This document shows, in pieces, positions 1 through 8,133 of a stretch of DNA of 40,885 nt. Position 1 is the first letter of the stretch. Each line of letters begins with the position of its first letter. This DNA comes from an uncultured Collinsella sp. (lineage in GTDB: Bacteria > Actinomycetota > Coriobacteriia > Coriobacteriales > Coriobacteriaceae). Location: positions 1-40,885 of the forward strand of contig URMO01000010.1 of NCBI GenBank assembly GCA_900549085.1. The letters are read 5' to 3'. Below the pieces are notes generated by a model, which saw nothing but the letters and a program-made list of their open reading frames with translations, was not told the DNA's origin and did no database searches. The translations under genes were made by a program, and so were the position numbers.

Positions 1-882
1 ACAGGACTCCACGGCAGCTCGATCGGTATCCCGCAGCACCGCGATAAACTCATCGCCGCCGTCGCGGCCCACAAAGCAGGTCTCGGACGCCACGCACCCC
101 AGCTGCTGGGCAAAAGAACGGATGTACTCGTCACCCTTCTCGTGGCCAAAGCTGTTATTGACCGTATGCAGATTGTTAAGATCGAAAACACACAGCGCAA
201 CAGGCGCTTCGGCGGAAACGGGATGCCCCTGCCCCAAGATTTCCTCGCACTTGTTCTTGTTGGGCAGTCCCGTGGCTTCATCGAGATAGACTTTGTTCTG
301 CAGCTCGCGATTGAGCGCGGCAGTGCGCACCGCGCGAGCAAGTTCGACCGCAAAGGTCGCCACCAGGCCCACGATGTCGATAATCACCAAACCCTCAAGG
401 CGATTGAGCGCCGTGGCCTTCTCCTGGGAGTAGTCCTCCGCAAGCCTCGTGGCATCGTCACAAATGCCAAAGAACTCCTCGCTCATGGCGATGATGTCGG
501 TGTTCTCGTAGCCGACTTCGCGCACACGGGCAATCTCGGTGCGAAGCTTGTCAAAATAGCTCGCGAGCTCGGTCATCTTTGCCTGATACTCATCGTCATC
601 GAGACGGACGAGATTGAGGTCGTCGCTTCCGTAGCGCAAACCACTAATGTATGAATCAACGGCCTTGAGCAGGTCGTCTTGTGGCTGGCCTGCATCCTCG
701 AGCTTAACGATTCGCTGCGTGGTGCCGCGCACCAGACCGGCGTAGTTGACCACGCGCGCCGTGCCCTGGATGTCGGAGACGAGCAACATGACATTGATGA
801 AGAAAAAGATAAGAACTGCCGTGAGCGCCATCATCAGAAGGCGCACCGCCTGGCTGGCCTTCTTGGCGACAGAAGCATTCAC
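1..882 (-). CDS. Membrane-bound GGDEF diguanylate cyclase (C-terminus cut by window edge)
   Basis: The frame gives 294 residues from a GTG at 882 and runs off the left edge. A GGAGG lies about 9 bases before the GTG. A first membrane segment (about residues 12-35) is followed by a helical extracellular region containing NYAGLVRGTTQRIVKLE, which resembles the start of NarX/PilJ-type sensor domains. A second membrane segment lies near residues 165-185. The cytoplasmic part has the GGDEF-domain signatures FDLNNLHTVNNSFGHEKGDE and, near residues 275-279, an intact GGDEF preceded by RD. Seen: the catalytic motif. Known: such domains make cyclic di-GMP from two GTP. Inferred: the signal is extracellular. 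It sits 142 bp downstream of the sortase gene on the same strand, so read-through from the pilus operon is possible. A further domain after GGDEF cannot be excluded. Confidence 0.88.
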   Translation of the reverse strand, partial: MNASVAKKASQAVRLLMMALTAVLIFFFINVMLLVSDIQGTARVVNYAGLVRGTTQRIVKLEDAGQPQDDLLKAVDSYISGLRYGSDDLNLVRLDDDEYQAKMTELASYFDKLRTEIARVREVGYENTDIIAMSEEFFGICDDATRLAEDYSQEKATALNRLEGLVIIDIVGLVATFAVELARAVRTAALNRELQNKVYLDEATGLPNKNKCEEILGQGHPVSAEAPVALCVFDLNNLHTVNNSFGHEKGDEYIRSFAQQLGCVASETCFVGRDGGDEFIAVLRDTDRAAVESC

Positions 883-1024
883 AAGCTCACTCCTCCAAAC
901 GGTAAAAGCTCAGATAGCGCGCAGTGTGCCGAAATTCACGCGCGGACAACTCTACCATGATGGACCGAGAGCCTCAAACTTGATGCAGCCTATGGGGCGC
1001 AGCTTAATCGGAATATTCAATGAG

Positions 1025-1759
1025 CTACAAGACCTCTGCTATAAGTGCTCGGCGCCCGTTTGTTTTATCACTGCAGGTAGAAAGAGCGATGATGCGCGAA
1101 TCAGGGCCAACGTCATCCATGTCCGCATGCACCGCCGTCTGCGAGATATGCGTGAGCAGCGTCTGCATCGAGGCCTGGTCCAGGTTTCCCGGCCCAAAGA
1201 TAATGTCATCACTCGCAGCAAACGAACACACGGCAACGATGCGCAGCCGGAACGCCCCATCCTTTGTGTAGAGCGTGCCCGTGCGATGCAGGTCAAAGAA
1301 GCCCCTGTCTAGAAACCGATCGACATCGCCAAACATCGCACCGTTATCCATGTGGTGCGCATAGAGCAGATTGTAGGGATCGGTCATCGCGCGGCTGTTG
1401 CGCGTATCCAAAAACACCGCTCCCGAAACCGCGGACTCCCCCAACACGTTTTTGTTGAGGTATTCCTGGTTATCTTTTCCCTGAACGAAGGGATAATCGA
1501 TGTTGGTGCCATCGATGGTGACCCATCCGACAACGTCGGGATTTTTGGCCATCAGATCCTGCAGGCGTGCGCAATCGTTGGTCCCGGTGGGTTTGTAGTG
1601 CAGCAGCTCATCGCTGATGAACCCGCCGTTCATAACGTTGTTTGTATCCCACAGCGAATAGCCCCCGTACAGCAGCATGAGCAGCACGAGAAAGCCGGCA
1701 AACCACGTAAGCACGCGGTCGCCGGCTCTCGCCAGCCGAGCTATGCGTTTAAGCTCCAT
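1025..1759 (-). CDS. Class B sortase (pilus assembly transpeptidase)
   Basis: 244 residues with an N-terminal signal anchor (about residues 17-36, LTWFAGFLVLLMLLYGGYSL). The sortase fold carries the class B motifs LLYAHHMDNGAMF (catalytic His at 135/136) and LSTCSDKTNGRR (catalytic Cys229, Arg236/237). Sortases cleave a sorting motif in secreted proteins and join the product to a neighbouring subunit or the wall; the enzyme acts on the outer membrane face. It is the last gene of the adhesin/SipA-like/pilin operon, 20 bp after the pilin stop. In streptococcal FCT islands a class B enzyme polymerises the Spy0128-type pilin at a VPTG-type motif, and both presumed substrates here end in VPTG or VPTD signals. 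Pilin polymerase is therefore the likeliest role; wall attachment may need another sortase outside the window. Confidence 0.93.
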   Translation of the reverse strand: MELKRIARLARAGDRVLTWFAGFLVLLMLLYGGYSLWDTNNVMNGGFISDELLHYKPTGTNDCARLQDLMAKNPDVVGWVTIDGTNIDYPFVQGKDNQEYLNKNVLGESAVSGAVFLDTRNSRAMTDPYNLLYAHHMDNGAMFGDVDRFLDRGFFDLHRTGTLYTKDGAFRLRIVAVCSFAASDDIIFGPGNLDQASMQTLLTHISQTAVHADMDDVGPDSRIIALSTCSDKTNGRRALIAEVL

Positions 1760-1779
1760 CGGCTGTAATCCTCGCTGTT

Positions 1780-2883
1780 TTAACGACGATTACGACGAGG
1801 ACGGAAGAAGACCACGCCCATCACGGCAGCAAACGCGACGATTGCCGCATAGGGAACGACCGTCCGAATAACATCGGTCGGAACGGTAACATCCTTGGTG
1901 TTGGTAAAGATCACCGTGGTGTCGTAAGCACCGATAGCTTCCTCGACAATAGAGCTACCTTCTGTCGAATTGGTGCCATCACCAATCTTGTACGACGTCT
2001 TATAACCGTCGCCATGATAATCCGCCTCAGTTACGGCGAATTTATCCTCCGATGAGAGACCGTAAACGATGACGGATTCCCCATGCTTAAGGCTTACGGT
2101 AACCGCAGTTCCCGACGTAGCTGGAGTTTGGCTCATGGTGGTGGCACCGTTTTTCACAGTGGCGTACTCATAGCTCTCCCCGTCAGCGCCTTTAATCGTG
2201 AAGGTAAAATTAAAGTCCTTATTCTTGTCACCTTGGTTGCCCTTGACGACCTTTGTGATGGTCAGCTTATGGGTGACATATTTGTTCAAAAAACCTGCGG
2301 TCTTCTCGCCCGAGCCTGCTTCTGTTCTAAGAATACAGCCCTTAACAACATAGCCCGAACCGCCATTCTCTTCGTTTTCTACGTAAACATCCAGGAAGAG
2401 CTCCTTGTATGTAACGTTGAGACCGTCCAGCCCTGACGGCGTCTGCGTAATTTTATATCGATAGATACCCGGAGCCTTGAACAGAGAGGTTTTAATTTCG
2501 GCACTCAGTTTGGCGGTTATTGTCTTAGTTTTCTCACCGGTATTCTCTGTGCTTGTAAGGCCTTTGTTGGAAAAATTAACGGAAGTCGGCGAAAGCGTGA
2601 CGGCGTCTGTCACTCCAGCATAAACGGGCATACCGCTCGTGCTCGTAAGCTCACTCTCCTCATCCGCCGGCGCAATCGAATAGTTAAACGTCGCATTAGG
2701 CACCACGGCATTCTCATTCATGGTAAGCGTCGAGGTGATCGTAACCTTGTTGTCTTTTACCGGCAGATGCGGTTGAGCGGCACTGTCCTCCGCCCACGCG
2801 GGCGCGACAACTCCCACCAAAGCCAGCAGCATCGTGGCAGCCACAACTGCAAATGCTGTCAGTCGTCTCTTTCCAGTTTTCAT
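1780..2883 (-). CDS. Spy0128-like major pilin with isopeptide-type domains
   Basis: 367 residues from the ATG at 2883, chosen because GAGAGGAAGGA lies just upstream; the frame is open further upstream without a ribosome site. A signal peptide spans about residues 1-31 (cut near AWA). An N-terminal beta domain (about 45-202) contains PGIYRYKITQ and YKELFLDVYVEN, the hallmark strands of the streptococcal pilin isopeptide-linkage family (Spy0128/FctA). A second domain (about 205-330, HKLTITKVVKGNQGDKNKDF) resembles the repeat domain of the adhesin encoded upstream. Residues 334-367 form a cell-wall sorting signal: VPTD, a hydrophobic segment and RPRRNRR. Known: such pilins polymerise through sortase and are stabilised by Lys-Asn isopeptide bonds. 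The exact bond residues were not assigned. VPTD rather than VPTG is unusual. Confidence 0.88.
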   Translation of the reverse strand: MKTGKRRLTAFAVVAATMLLALVGVVAPAWAEDSAAQPHLPVKDNKVTITSTLTMNENAVVPNATFNYSIAPADEESELTSTSGMPVYAGVTDAVTLSPTSVNFSNKGLTSTENTGEKTKTITAKLSAEIKTSLFKAPGIYRYKITQTPSGLDGLNVTYKELFLDVYVENEENGGSGYVVKGCILRTEAGSGEKTAGFLNKYVTHKLTITKVVKGNQGDKNKDFNFTFTIKGADGESYEYATVKNGATTMSQTPATSGTAVTVSLKHGESVIVYGLSSEDKFAVTEADYHGDGYKTSYKIGDGTNSTEGSSIVEEAIGAYDTTVIFTNTKDVTVPTDVIRTVVPYAAIVAFAAVMGVVFFRPRRNRR

Positions 2884-2934
2884 GTTGTATCCTTCCTCTC
2901 GGGCATATGCCCTTAATAAAACCAATCTCCGTGC

Positions 2935-3567
2935 CTACAGGTTCGACCTGCGCAGCACGCTGATCACGTTGCCCTTGATCTGCGAGCGGGCAATCGGCCC
3001 GTACAGGCGGCTGTCGTGGCCGCCCTCACGCAAATCTGCCAGTACAAAGAACTCATCCGTTCCCAGGCGCACGGGATAGTCCACAGCAGACTCATAGCGC
3101 GGCGTCGGCGTGGTGATGTCGCTTTCCACAACAACAGCCCCGTTAACCATGAGCTCGCCTTCCTCGGTAATCGTGACCTCATCACCGGGACGGGCAACCA
3201 CGCGGCCTAGGCGCTCTGCGCCATCCGCGGTGTATACCACCACGTCACCCTCGTTGAAGCTCTGGCTGAACCTCCAGTAGAGCATGACGTCACCCGAACA
3301 GATACGCGGGGCCATCTCGCCAGTCGTGACTGCACCCACGCCCAAGACCACGCCAAAGAGCAGCCAGAGCGTCACGACAAAAAATGCCAAGCGCGCCAGA
3401 AAACCCACGATATCGCGCCGGTCGTCCGCTTCTCCCAGATCTGGCGCCGCATGGGCGCCCAACCTCACGTTCGACGCGGCCGAATACCGCGAGCCCCGGG
3501 GTCTTCCCTGCGGGGCCGCTCGTGCGGCTGGCCCATCACCAGCATTGCTGGCGCCATGTCTTCTCAT
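2935..3567 (-). CDS. SipA-like signal-peptidase homologue lacking the catalytic Ser/Lys dyad
   Basis: 210 residues: a polar, Arg/Ala-rich cytoplasmic N-terminus, one membrane segment (about 54-80) and an extracellular S26-type signal peptidase fold (RPGDEVTITEEGELMVNG). In active enzymes the nucleophile sits in SMxP; here the motif reads GEMAPRICSGD, so Glu84 replaces Ser. The general-base Lys of KRxxGxPGD is Gly121 in LGRVVARPGD. The same two sites are replaced (by Asp and Gly, as I recall) in Streptococcus pyogenes SipA, which is needed for pilus polymerisation without acting as a peptidase. The ATG overlaps the adhesin stop by 4 bp, which suggests translational coupling. Inferred role: pilin chaperone or sortase partner rather than a protease. 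An active enzyme with an unusual catalytic site is less likely. Confidence 0.88.
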   Translation of the reverse strand: MRRHGASNAGDGPAARAAPQGRPRGSRYSAASNVRLGAHAAPDLGEADDRRDIVGFLARLAFFVVTLWLLFGVVLGVGAVTTGEMAPRICSGDVMLYWRFSQSFNEGDVVVYTADGAERLGRVVARPGDEVTITEEGELMVNGAVVVESDITTPTPRYESAVDYPVRLGTDEFFVLADLREGGHDSRLYGPIARSQIKGNVISVLRRSNL

Positions 3568-6500
3568 AGGCGCCCGCCCCTCTTGGAGCCGCGGCGTAAA
3601 CGCAGCGCAACCATGCCCGTAGCCAACAGCACGCCGGCGGCCAAAATCGCCAGGGCATAGATGGGGTTGCGCGTAATACCCGTAGGCACCGCGACCTGTC
3701 GGGAATTGGTGGCCTTAGCTTCAACGGCAACGGTCACACGCGGACCGTTGAGCGTGCCGCTCGCACCCGTAAGCTCGGCGTGGTACCCCAACGACGAATA
3801 ATCGTCTTCGCTCACGGTATAGACCGCGTTGTAATCCAGCGCCTTAATCGAAACGGTCAGGCCGTCCTTAACGGCAAACGGCACGGTCGCCTTGCCCTGG
3901 CCATCGGCCGTAAAGGCCGTCTTGTTTTCCACGGTCTCGGCCCGATCATTCGGTCGCGCCACGAGCGCATGGCTGCCTTGGGCAGACGCATCCGAATACT
4001 CGATGGCGTAGGTCTGACCAGCCTTGAGGCCCGTAAAGGTCGCCGTCATCTTAAAGTAGGCACGCTTGTCGCCCATATTGCCCGTAACGCTCTTGGAAAC
4101 CTTGAGTGTGTAGGTGCGCGGGGTGAATCGTGCGTATACGCATCCCGTATGGCGATCTTTTACGTTGTACGTATAGGTGGGTGAAGACGACAGCAGCTCC
4201 GGGGCGTCCGGATTCGATAGGTCGTACCAACCCTCAAAGTGATAGCCCTCCTTGGGAGCGGCCACCGCCTCCACAAACGTGCCGTCATCCACAAAGTAGG
4301 CAACGCCCGATTTTTTGTACGCGTCCTCGTCCTTGCCCGAGCCATCCCCGGCATCGATGGAGCCCTTTGCCCCCTTAAGCTTGGAGCTGACCGTGCCGCC
4401 CGTCGTTACGTTGCTCCACGTGCCATCGGCATTTTTAAGCTGGGCAACAAAGGCCTGACGATACTTCCATTGCGCCACGAACGTCGCGCCCTGGCTCTCG
4501 GGAATGTTTTCGACGGTTACCGCATCGCCCACAGCACCGGTATCCGGATTGACCTTCTTGCCCTTAATGGTAAGAGTGCCGGAATCCGTGGTGCCCTCGG
4601 GAGCTGTATGGGTCACCGTGTGTTTGGCATCGAAGCGAACGGCTTTTCCCGAGCCCGCGTACTCCCAGCCCATAAACTTCCAGTCGTCGTTTTGTCCAAC
4701 GGCAGCATGGGAGGTATAGCTCGCTCCAGCGCCAGAAAGCTGTACGAAATCGCCCGTGGACTCATTGTACGGATCGTAGTGATACGCTTTGCCGCCGTTC
4801 ACATCGTATTGAACGCCTGCCTTGGAAAACACGAGGTGCACTTTGTAGTGCTTTGTGACCTTGTCGACCTCAAAGCGATAGGTACCATCTTCCAATCTGG
4901 TCCAATGTGCGTCGTCGTCTGCGGAATAGAACTCGCCGTTGACAAAAGCACCGATAAAGACTGCCCCGTCATCGCGTTTGGCATCGACCATAAAGTAGGA
5001 GTTCTTCTCCTGTTTACCTACGTAGTTTTTGGCATAGGTAAAGTCCGCCGTCTTGGTATTGGCGTTATAAAAATACGTTCCGCTTCCGTTGGGCGTCGTG
5101 TATGTCTCGATGCGATAGAACTCCCTAAACGAGATATTGTCGAGGAAGTTGCCGGTCGAATTGCTCCCGTTGGCCGTGTTGTAGGCCACAAAAGCAAAGA
5201 CGCTCTGGTTTTGGCCATCCGGAATGGTGTAGGTATAGTCGTAGTCAACCTTTTTGCTCTGCTCGAGCGCGTTGGAACCGTAGGAAGCCCACGCGTCGTT
5301 TTCGGACGCCATGATCCATACGCACCATTTTTCGGTATGCTCCGCATCGGCCGTCCATGAGAACGCGCTTCCGCTGGACGCATTGGCAAATCCGCCCACT
5401 TTGTCAAACTTGGTTGAATACAGGATGATCTTTTTGCTGCAGCCCGATTGGGAAAAATTGACCACATCCAAGCCGACATAGTTGTCGACGCTCATTTGAA
5501 TCCATTGAACAATTTGCTGGTACTGATCGAGTGCCTTTTGATTGTCCTTGTACGGCTCGTTTTCTTGTCGCGGACCGATGATAAGGGCCATGGCGTCTCG
5601 ACCCGAGCGGCCGCGGTGGTCGAGCCCCCACTCGTACTGTTTTCCCGGCTCGGTCGTCACATATTGGTAGAGCGAACTCGCCTCGTGTGCGTTGAGCTCG
5701 GCTGCATAGTCACCATCGGAGGGCGTAAACGTAACAGAATGCCCAACTGGGTCGATATAGTAGTCGTTCTTGGCAACGATCTCGATACGATGGTCCGTCT
5801 CGGTCGTACGCCAATGGGGCGAGCACAACGTAAACTTGCTGGGCCTCTGGTTCCCTAGATGTATATCCTCTTCAAAGCTGCCGTTAGCAATGTTCGTATT
5901 CTCGTTCTTAAGATTCGAGGTCGAGAACGCATAGTTTGTGAGCGTTGTCATGGTCTCGGACGAATTTTCCCAATACACCTTGGCAAAGTCGCTATAGATG
6001 TCGCGTGTGCCCTGCTTTTCCACGTGAACGTCGTTGACCAGATTACCAAACCACTCCCGGTATTGTTCGTTCTCCCCCGTAAGATTTGAATCGTAGCAAG
6101 TCAGCGCAAGCATCGTTTTGTCGGACGCTGCGGTATAGTCAGCCTGATAGGCAAACTCATCGTCTTCCTCGGGAAGATCTCGATAATAATGCGTGCTGTT
6201 GGTGCCAAAGGAGAACCAACCCTGTCCGTTAGAGCTTACGAGCCACACAGAAAGCGCGATGCGACCGTCGCTCTGTTCAAACGAAAAGTGGGATCCATCA
6301 GCACTGTTACCAGCAAATCCGCCGTTTGCAGCAAAGGGATCGCTGTAAACGGTGTACTGCTCAACGGTATTTCCCTGGGGCATCTTGACCTGCGCCTTAA
6401 GCCAAGCCCGCAGCTGCATAAGCTGGTCTTGGCCTGCGCTGTTAATCGACAGATTCTCCTGTTGAGGACCCATCGTGAGCATCAGCACGTCGTGGTCGGT

Positions 6501-7025
6501 TGCGGCGCGATGGTTTAGGCCCCACTCGTACGTGGCGCCGCTCTGGGTGGAAAAGGTGGTGTAGGTTGATCCAGGTTCAAAATAAAGATTGGTGCCCTGT
6601 GGCCTAAAATTCCACGCAAGCGCAAAGTGATTGCCGTTAGCTTGTTTGGTGTTCGTTTGGGGCTTGAGGAGCTGCGTGGAAAGCTCGAGCTTCATCGTCT
6701 CGCCGATTCTCTCATTCGGAGAGGTCGTCGACCAGCCAGTAGCTTGGTTAAGAAAGTTTGGGTTTGTTATAAGGTTGCCATCGTCACCGTACGCGCGCGA
6801 GGGCAACCCCCCCCCCGGCCATAACGAACACGCATAAGGCCGCTGCATCGACGCAATATGACCGAAAGGACCCTGCACGGGCGCATCCCCCCCAGCCGCA
6901 GCCCGAGCTTTCGCGCAAGCTGCACAAGTAGTTCGTTTAAGCTTTTTGATTCTACAACCAGCCCAGGGCAAAAGCAAAATCATGCGTGACCGATTTGCAG
7001 TCATTTTTCGCATCATTTTTCGCAT
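3564..7025 (-). CDS. Large pilus-tip adhesin with duplicated lectin-like modules and a VPTG sorting signal
   Basis: 1153 residues as read from the first ATG. Two homologous modules (about residues 80-340 and 383-636) share EWGLNHR/EWGLDHR, GPQQEN/GPRQEN, GGFAGNS/GGFANAS and VWLVSS/VWIMAS, suggesting tandem jelly-roll or lectin-like binding domains. They are followed by InlB/Listeria-Bacteroides-type repeats (WKFMGWEY, GYHFEGWYD), a pilin-like domain (YTLKVSKSVTGNMGDKRAYF) and a sorting signal at 1113-1153 (VPTG, hydrophobic stretch, RLRRGSKRGGRL). First in the operon, it fits the tip or ancillary adhesin of the pilus. The N-terminus is odd: the first about 80 residues lack a convincing signal peptide, whereas another frame between a G7 and a G10 run encodes AAALCVFVMAGGG, a good hydrophobic core. 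A promoter-like pair also lies inside the first 26 codons, so the true start is probably below about 6942. Confidence 0.8.
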   Translation of the reverse strand: MRKMMRKMTANRSRMILLLPWAGCRIKKLKRTTCAACAKARAAAGGDAPVQGPFGHIASMQRPYACSLWPGGGLPSRAYGDDGNLITNPNFLNQATGWSTTSPNERIGETMKLELSTQLLKPQTNTKQANGNHFALAWNFRPQGTNLYFEPGSTYTTFSTQSGATYEWGLNHRAATDHDVLMLTMGPQQENLSINSAGQDQLMQLRAWLKAQVKMPQGNTVEQYTVYSDPFAANGGFAGNSADGSHFSFEQSDGRIALSVWLVSSNGQGWFSFGTNSTHYYRDLPEEDDEFAYQADYTAASDKTMLALTCYDSNLTGENEQYREWFGNLVNDVHVEKQGTRDIYSDFAKVYWENSSETMTTLTNYAFSTSNLKNENTNIANGSFEEDIHLGNQRPSKFTLCSPHWRTTETDHRIEIVAKNDYYIDPVGHSVTFTPSDGDYAAELNAHEASSLYQYVTTEPGKQYEWGLDHRGRSGRDAMALIIGPRQENEPYKDNQKALDQYQQIVQWIQMSVDNYVGLDVVNFSQSGCSKKIILYSTKFDKVGGFANASSGSAFSWTADAEHTEKWCVWIMASENDAWASYGSNALEQSKKVDYDYTYTIPDGQNQSVFAFVAYNTANGSNSTGNFLDNISFREFYRIETYTTPNGSGTYFYNANTKTADFTYAKNYVGKQEKNSYFMVDAKRDDGAVFIGAFVNGEFYSADDDAHWTRLEDGTYRFEVDKVTKHYKVHLVFSKAGVQYDVNGGKAYHYDPYNESTGDFVQLSGAGASYTSHAAVGQNDDWKFMGWEYAGSGKAVRFDAKHTVTHTAPEGTTDSGTLTIKGKKVNPDTGAVGDAVTVENIPESQGATFVAQWKYRQAFVAQLKNADGTWSNVTTGGTVSSKLKGAKGSIDAGDGSGKDEDAYKKSGVAYFVDDGTFVEAVAAPKEGYHFEGWYDLSNPDAPELLSSSPTYTYNVKDRHTGCVYARFTPRTYTLKVSKSVTGNMGDKRAYFKMTATFTGLKAGQTYAIEYSDASAQGSHALVARPNDRAETVENKTAFTADGQGKATVPFAVKDGLTVSIKALDYNAVYTVSEDDYSSLGYHAELTGASGTLNGPRVTVAVEAKATNSRQVAVPTGITRNPIYALAILAAGVLLATGMVALRLRRGSKRGGRL
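6807..6816 (-). repeat. G10 homopolymer in the adhesin signal-peptide region
   Basis: Ten consecutive C on the plus strand, read as ten G in the adhesin gene. Upstream of the run the frame that encodes a signal-peptide-like stretch (DAAALCVFVMAGGG) meets a stop shortly after the run. With nine (or twelve) G it would join directly to LPSRAYGDDGN and the rest of the adhesin. Length and position are typical of a slipped-strand phase switch; sequencing error in the run is the alternative. Confidence 0.7.
6887..6893 (-). repeat. G7 homopolymer upstream of the G10 run
   Basis: Seven consecutive C on the plus strand (G on the coding strand), 70 bp upstream of the G10 run in the adhesin 5' region. 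A change to eight G would move an ATG-initiated reading from the long frame into the frame that encodes the hydrophobic segment before the G10 run. The run may be a second slippage site or only part of a GC-rich leader. Confidence 0.45.
6949..6977 (-). promoter_or_regulatory. Candidate promoter of the pilus operon
   Basis: On the minus strand a TTGCTT (6972-6977) and a TAGAAT (6949-6954) are separated by exactly 17 bp. Only about 50 bp separate the lysR stop from the first adhesin ATG at 7025, so a promoter inside the apparent 5' coding region is plausible. It would place the transcription start near 6942 and exclude the ATG at 7025. Assigned by eye only. Confidence 0.4.
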
Positions 7026-7074
7026 TGTGCTGGTAGTGCGGCGAAAGTAGCTAAAAAGCCCCGTCCTAAATTAG

Positions 7075-7953
7075 CTAGTTAAGGAGTTGGGCCATGGCGT
7101 TGACGAATTTTTGGACTTGGAGGGTGGGCTCGAGCGGGTAGTGCAGAAAGACTGGCACCTCGCGGCCGCACAGGAACGGCACGCCCACAAAGGCCGGGTG
7201 CACGCCCGACCATGCGCCGCAGGTGAGCACCGCGTCGCCCTTTTCCTCCGCCTCGTTAAAGAGCGCAAAGTCGAAGCTGTCCACATCGATCACGTCCACG
7301 CCGCCGTCGGCCAACAGGTCGATGCGCAGGCTGTCCATGGCGTCGTTGCCGTGACGGAGCACGCGCAGGCGCATGCCTTCCAAGTCGGCGACCGTGATGC
7401 GCGTCTTGCGCGCCAGCGGGCTTGTGCGCGGCACGTCGATATAAAACGGCACGTTAACGATGCGGAGCTTTTGGCAGGTGTCGCCCCAGCGTGGGGTCGA
7501 AAAACTCGACTGCACTACATCCACCTCGCGACCGAGGCTGCGCATGACGGATTCGCGCTCGTCATAGAGGTCGCTTACCGGCACGATCTCAAATCGCAGC
7601 GACGGTTCCAACTCGTGTACGCCCGACCACATCGACAGCGTTTGGCGCCCCGGGCACATCATCGACACGCCCAGGCGCACGGCACCGCCATCGCCCGCCG
7701 CGCGTCGGGCACGGCGCAGCGCGTCCTCGGACTGGCGCATGATCGAGCGCGCGTCGTCCACCAGCAGTGCGCCGGCCGGCGTCACCTTGACGCCCGAGTG
7801 CGAGCGCTCGAACAACGTGATGCCGAACTCGGCCTCGAAGCCCGACACCTGCTTGACGAGCGCCGGGGTCGACACGCGCAATTTTGCCGCCGCACGCGAG
7901 AAGCTTCCCAGCTCCGCGGCGGCCGATATGGCCTCGAGTCGTCGATCGTACAC
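7075..7953 (-). CDS. LysR-family transcriptional regulator
   Basis: 292 residues from a GTG at 7953, preceded by GGGAG at a 6-base distance. An ATG at 7986 would add 11 residues but has no visible ribosome site. The N-terminus (YDRRLEAISAAAELGSFSRA, then VSTPALVKQVSGFEAEFG and LFERSHSGVKVTPAG) is the classic winged helix-turn-helix of LysR proteins. The C-terminal two thirds form the periplasmic-binding-like effector domain. The gene is divergent from the SDR/MFS/Gfo-Idh operon, across a 233-bp region, which is the usual arrangement of a LysR regulator with its target. The effector is unknown. It also lies on the same strand just upstream of the pilus operon, but there is no evidence that it controls the pilus. 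Confidence 0.9.
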   Translation of the reverse strand: MYDRRLEAISAAAELGSFSRAAAKLRVSTPALVKQVSGFEAEFGITLFERSHSGVKVTPAGALLVDDARSIMRQSEDALRRARRAAGDGGAVRLGVSMMCPGRQTLSMWSGVHELEPSLRFEIVPVSDLYDERESVMRSLGREVDVVQSSFSTPRWGDTCQKLRIVNVPFYIDVPRTSPLARKTRITVADLEGMRLRVLRHGNDAMDSLRIDLLADGGVDVIDVDSFDFALFNEAEEKGDAVLTCGAWSGVHPAFVGVPFLCGREVPVFLHYPLEPTLQVQKFVNAMAQLLN

Positions 7954-8133
7954 GTCAATCTCCCGTTTTCGCGCCTGTGAACGCATGGCGCCACAGGGGG
8001 TTGTTTTCGCAGGTCACGCGCTCAGTTAAGCATAAACTGCATCGCACAGTGTAAATCTACGGTTAACACCATTCTAACAAATATGCAATTCACCTGCGCA
8101 AATGCAAAGCATACGATAACCTGCGAAAACCAC

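Noticed and set aside
2901..2912. GGGCATATGCCC palindrome before the pilin gene as an operator
   Set aside because: It is a short 12-bp palindrome inside an operon, between the SipA-like and pilin genes; chance or a small mRNA hairpin is as likely.
4239..5360. 373-codon plus-strand open frame
   Set aside because: It lies fully antisense to the adhesin gene, whose domains and sorting signal are clear.
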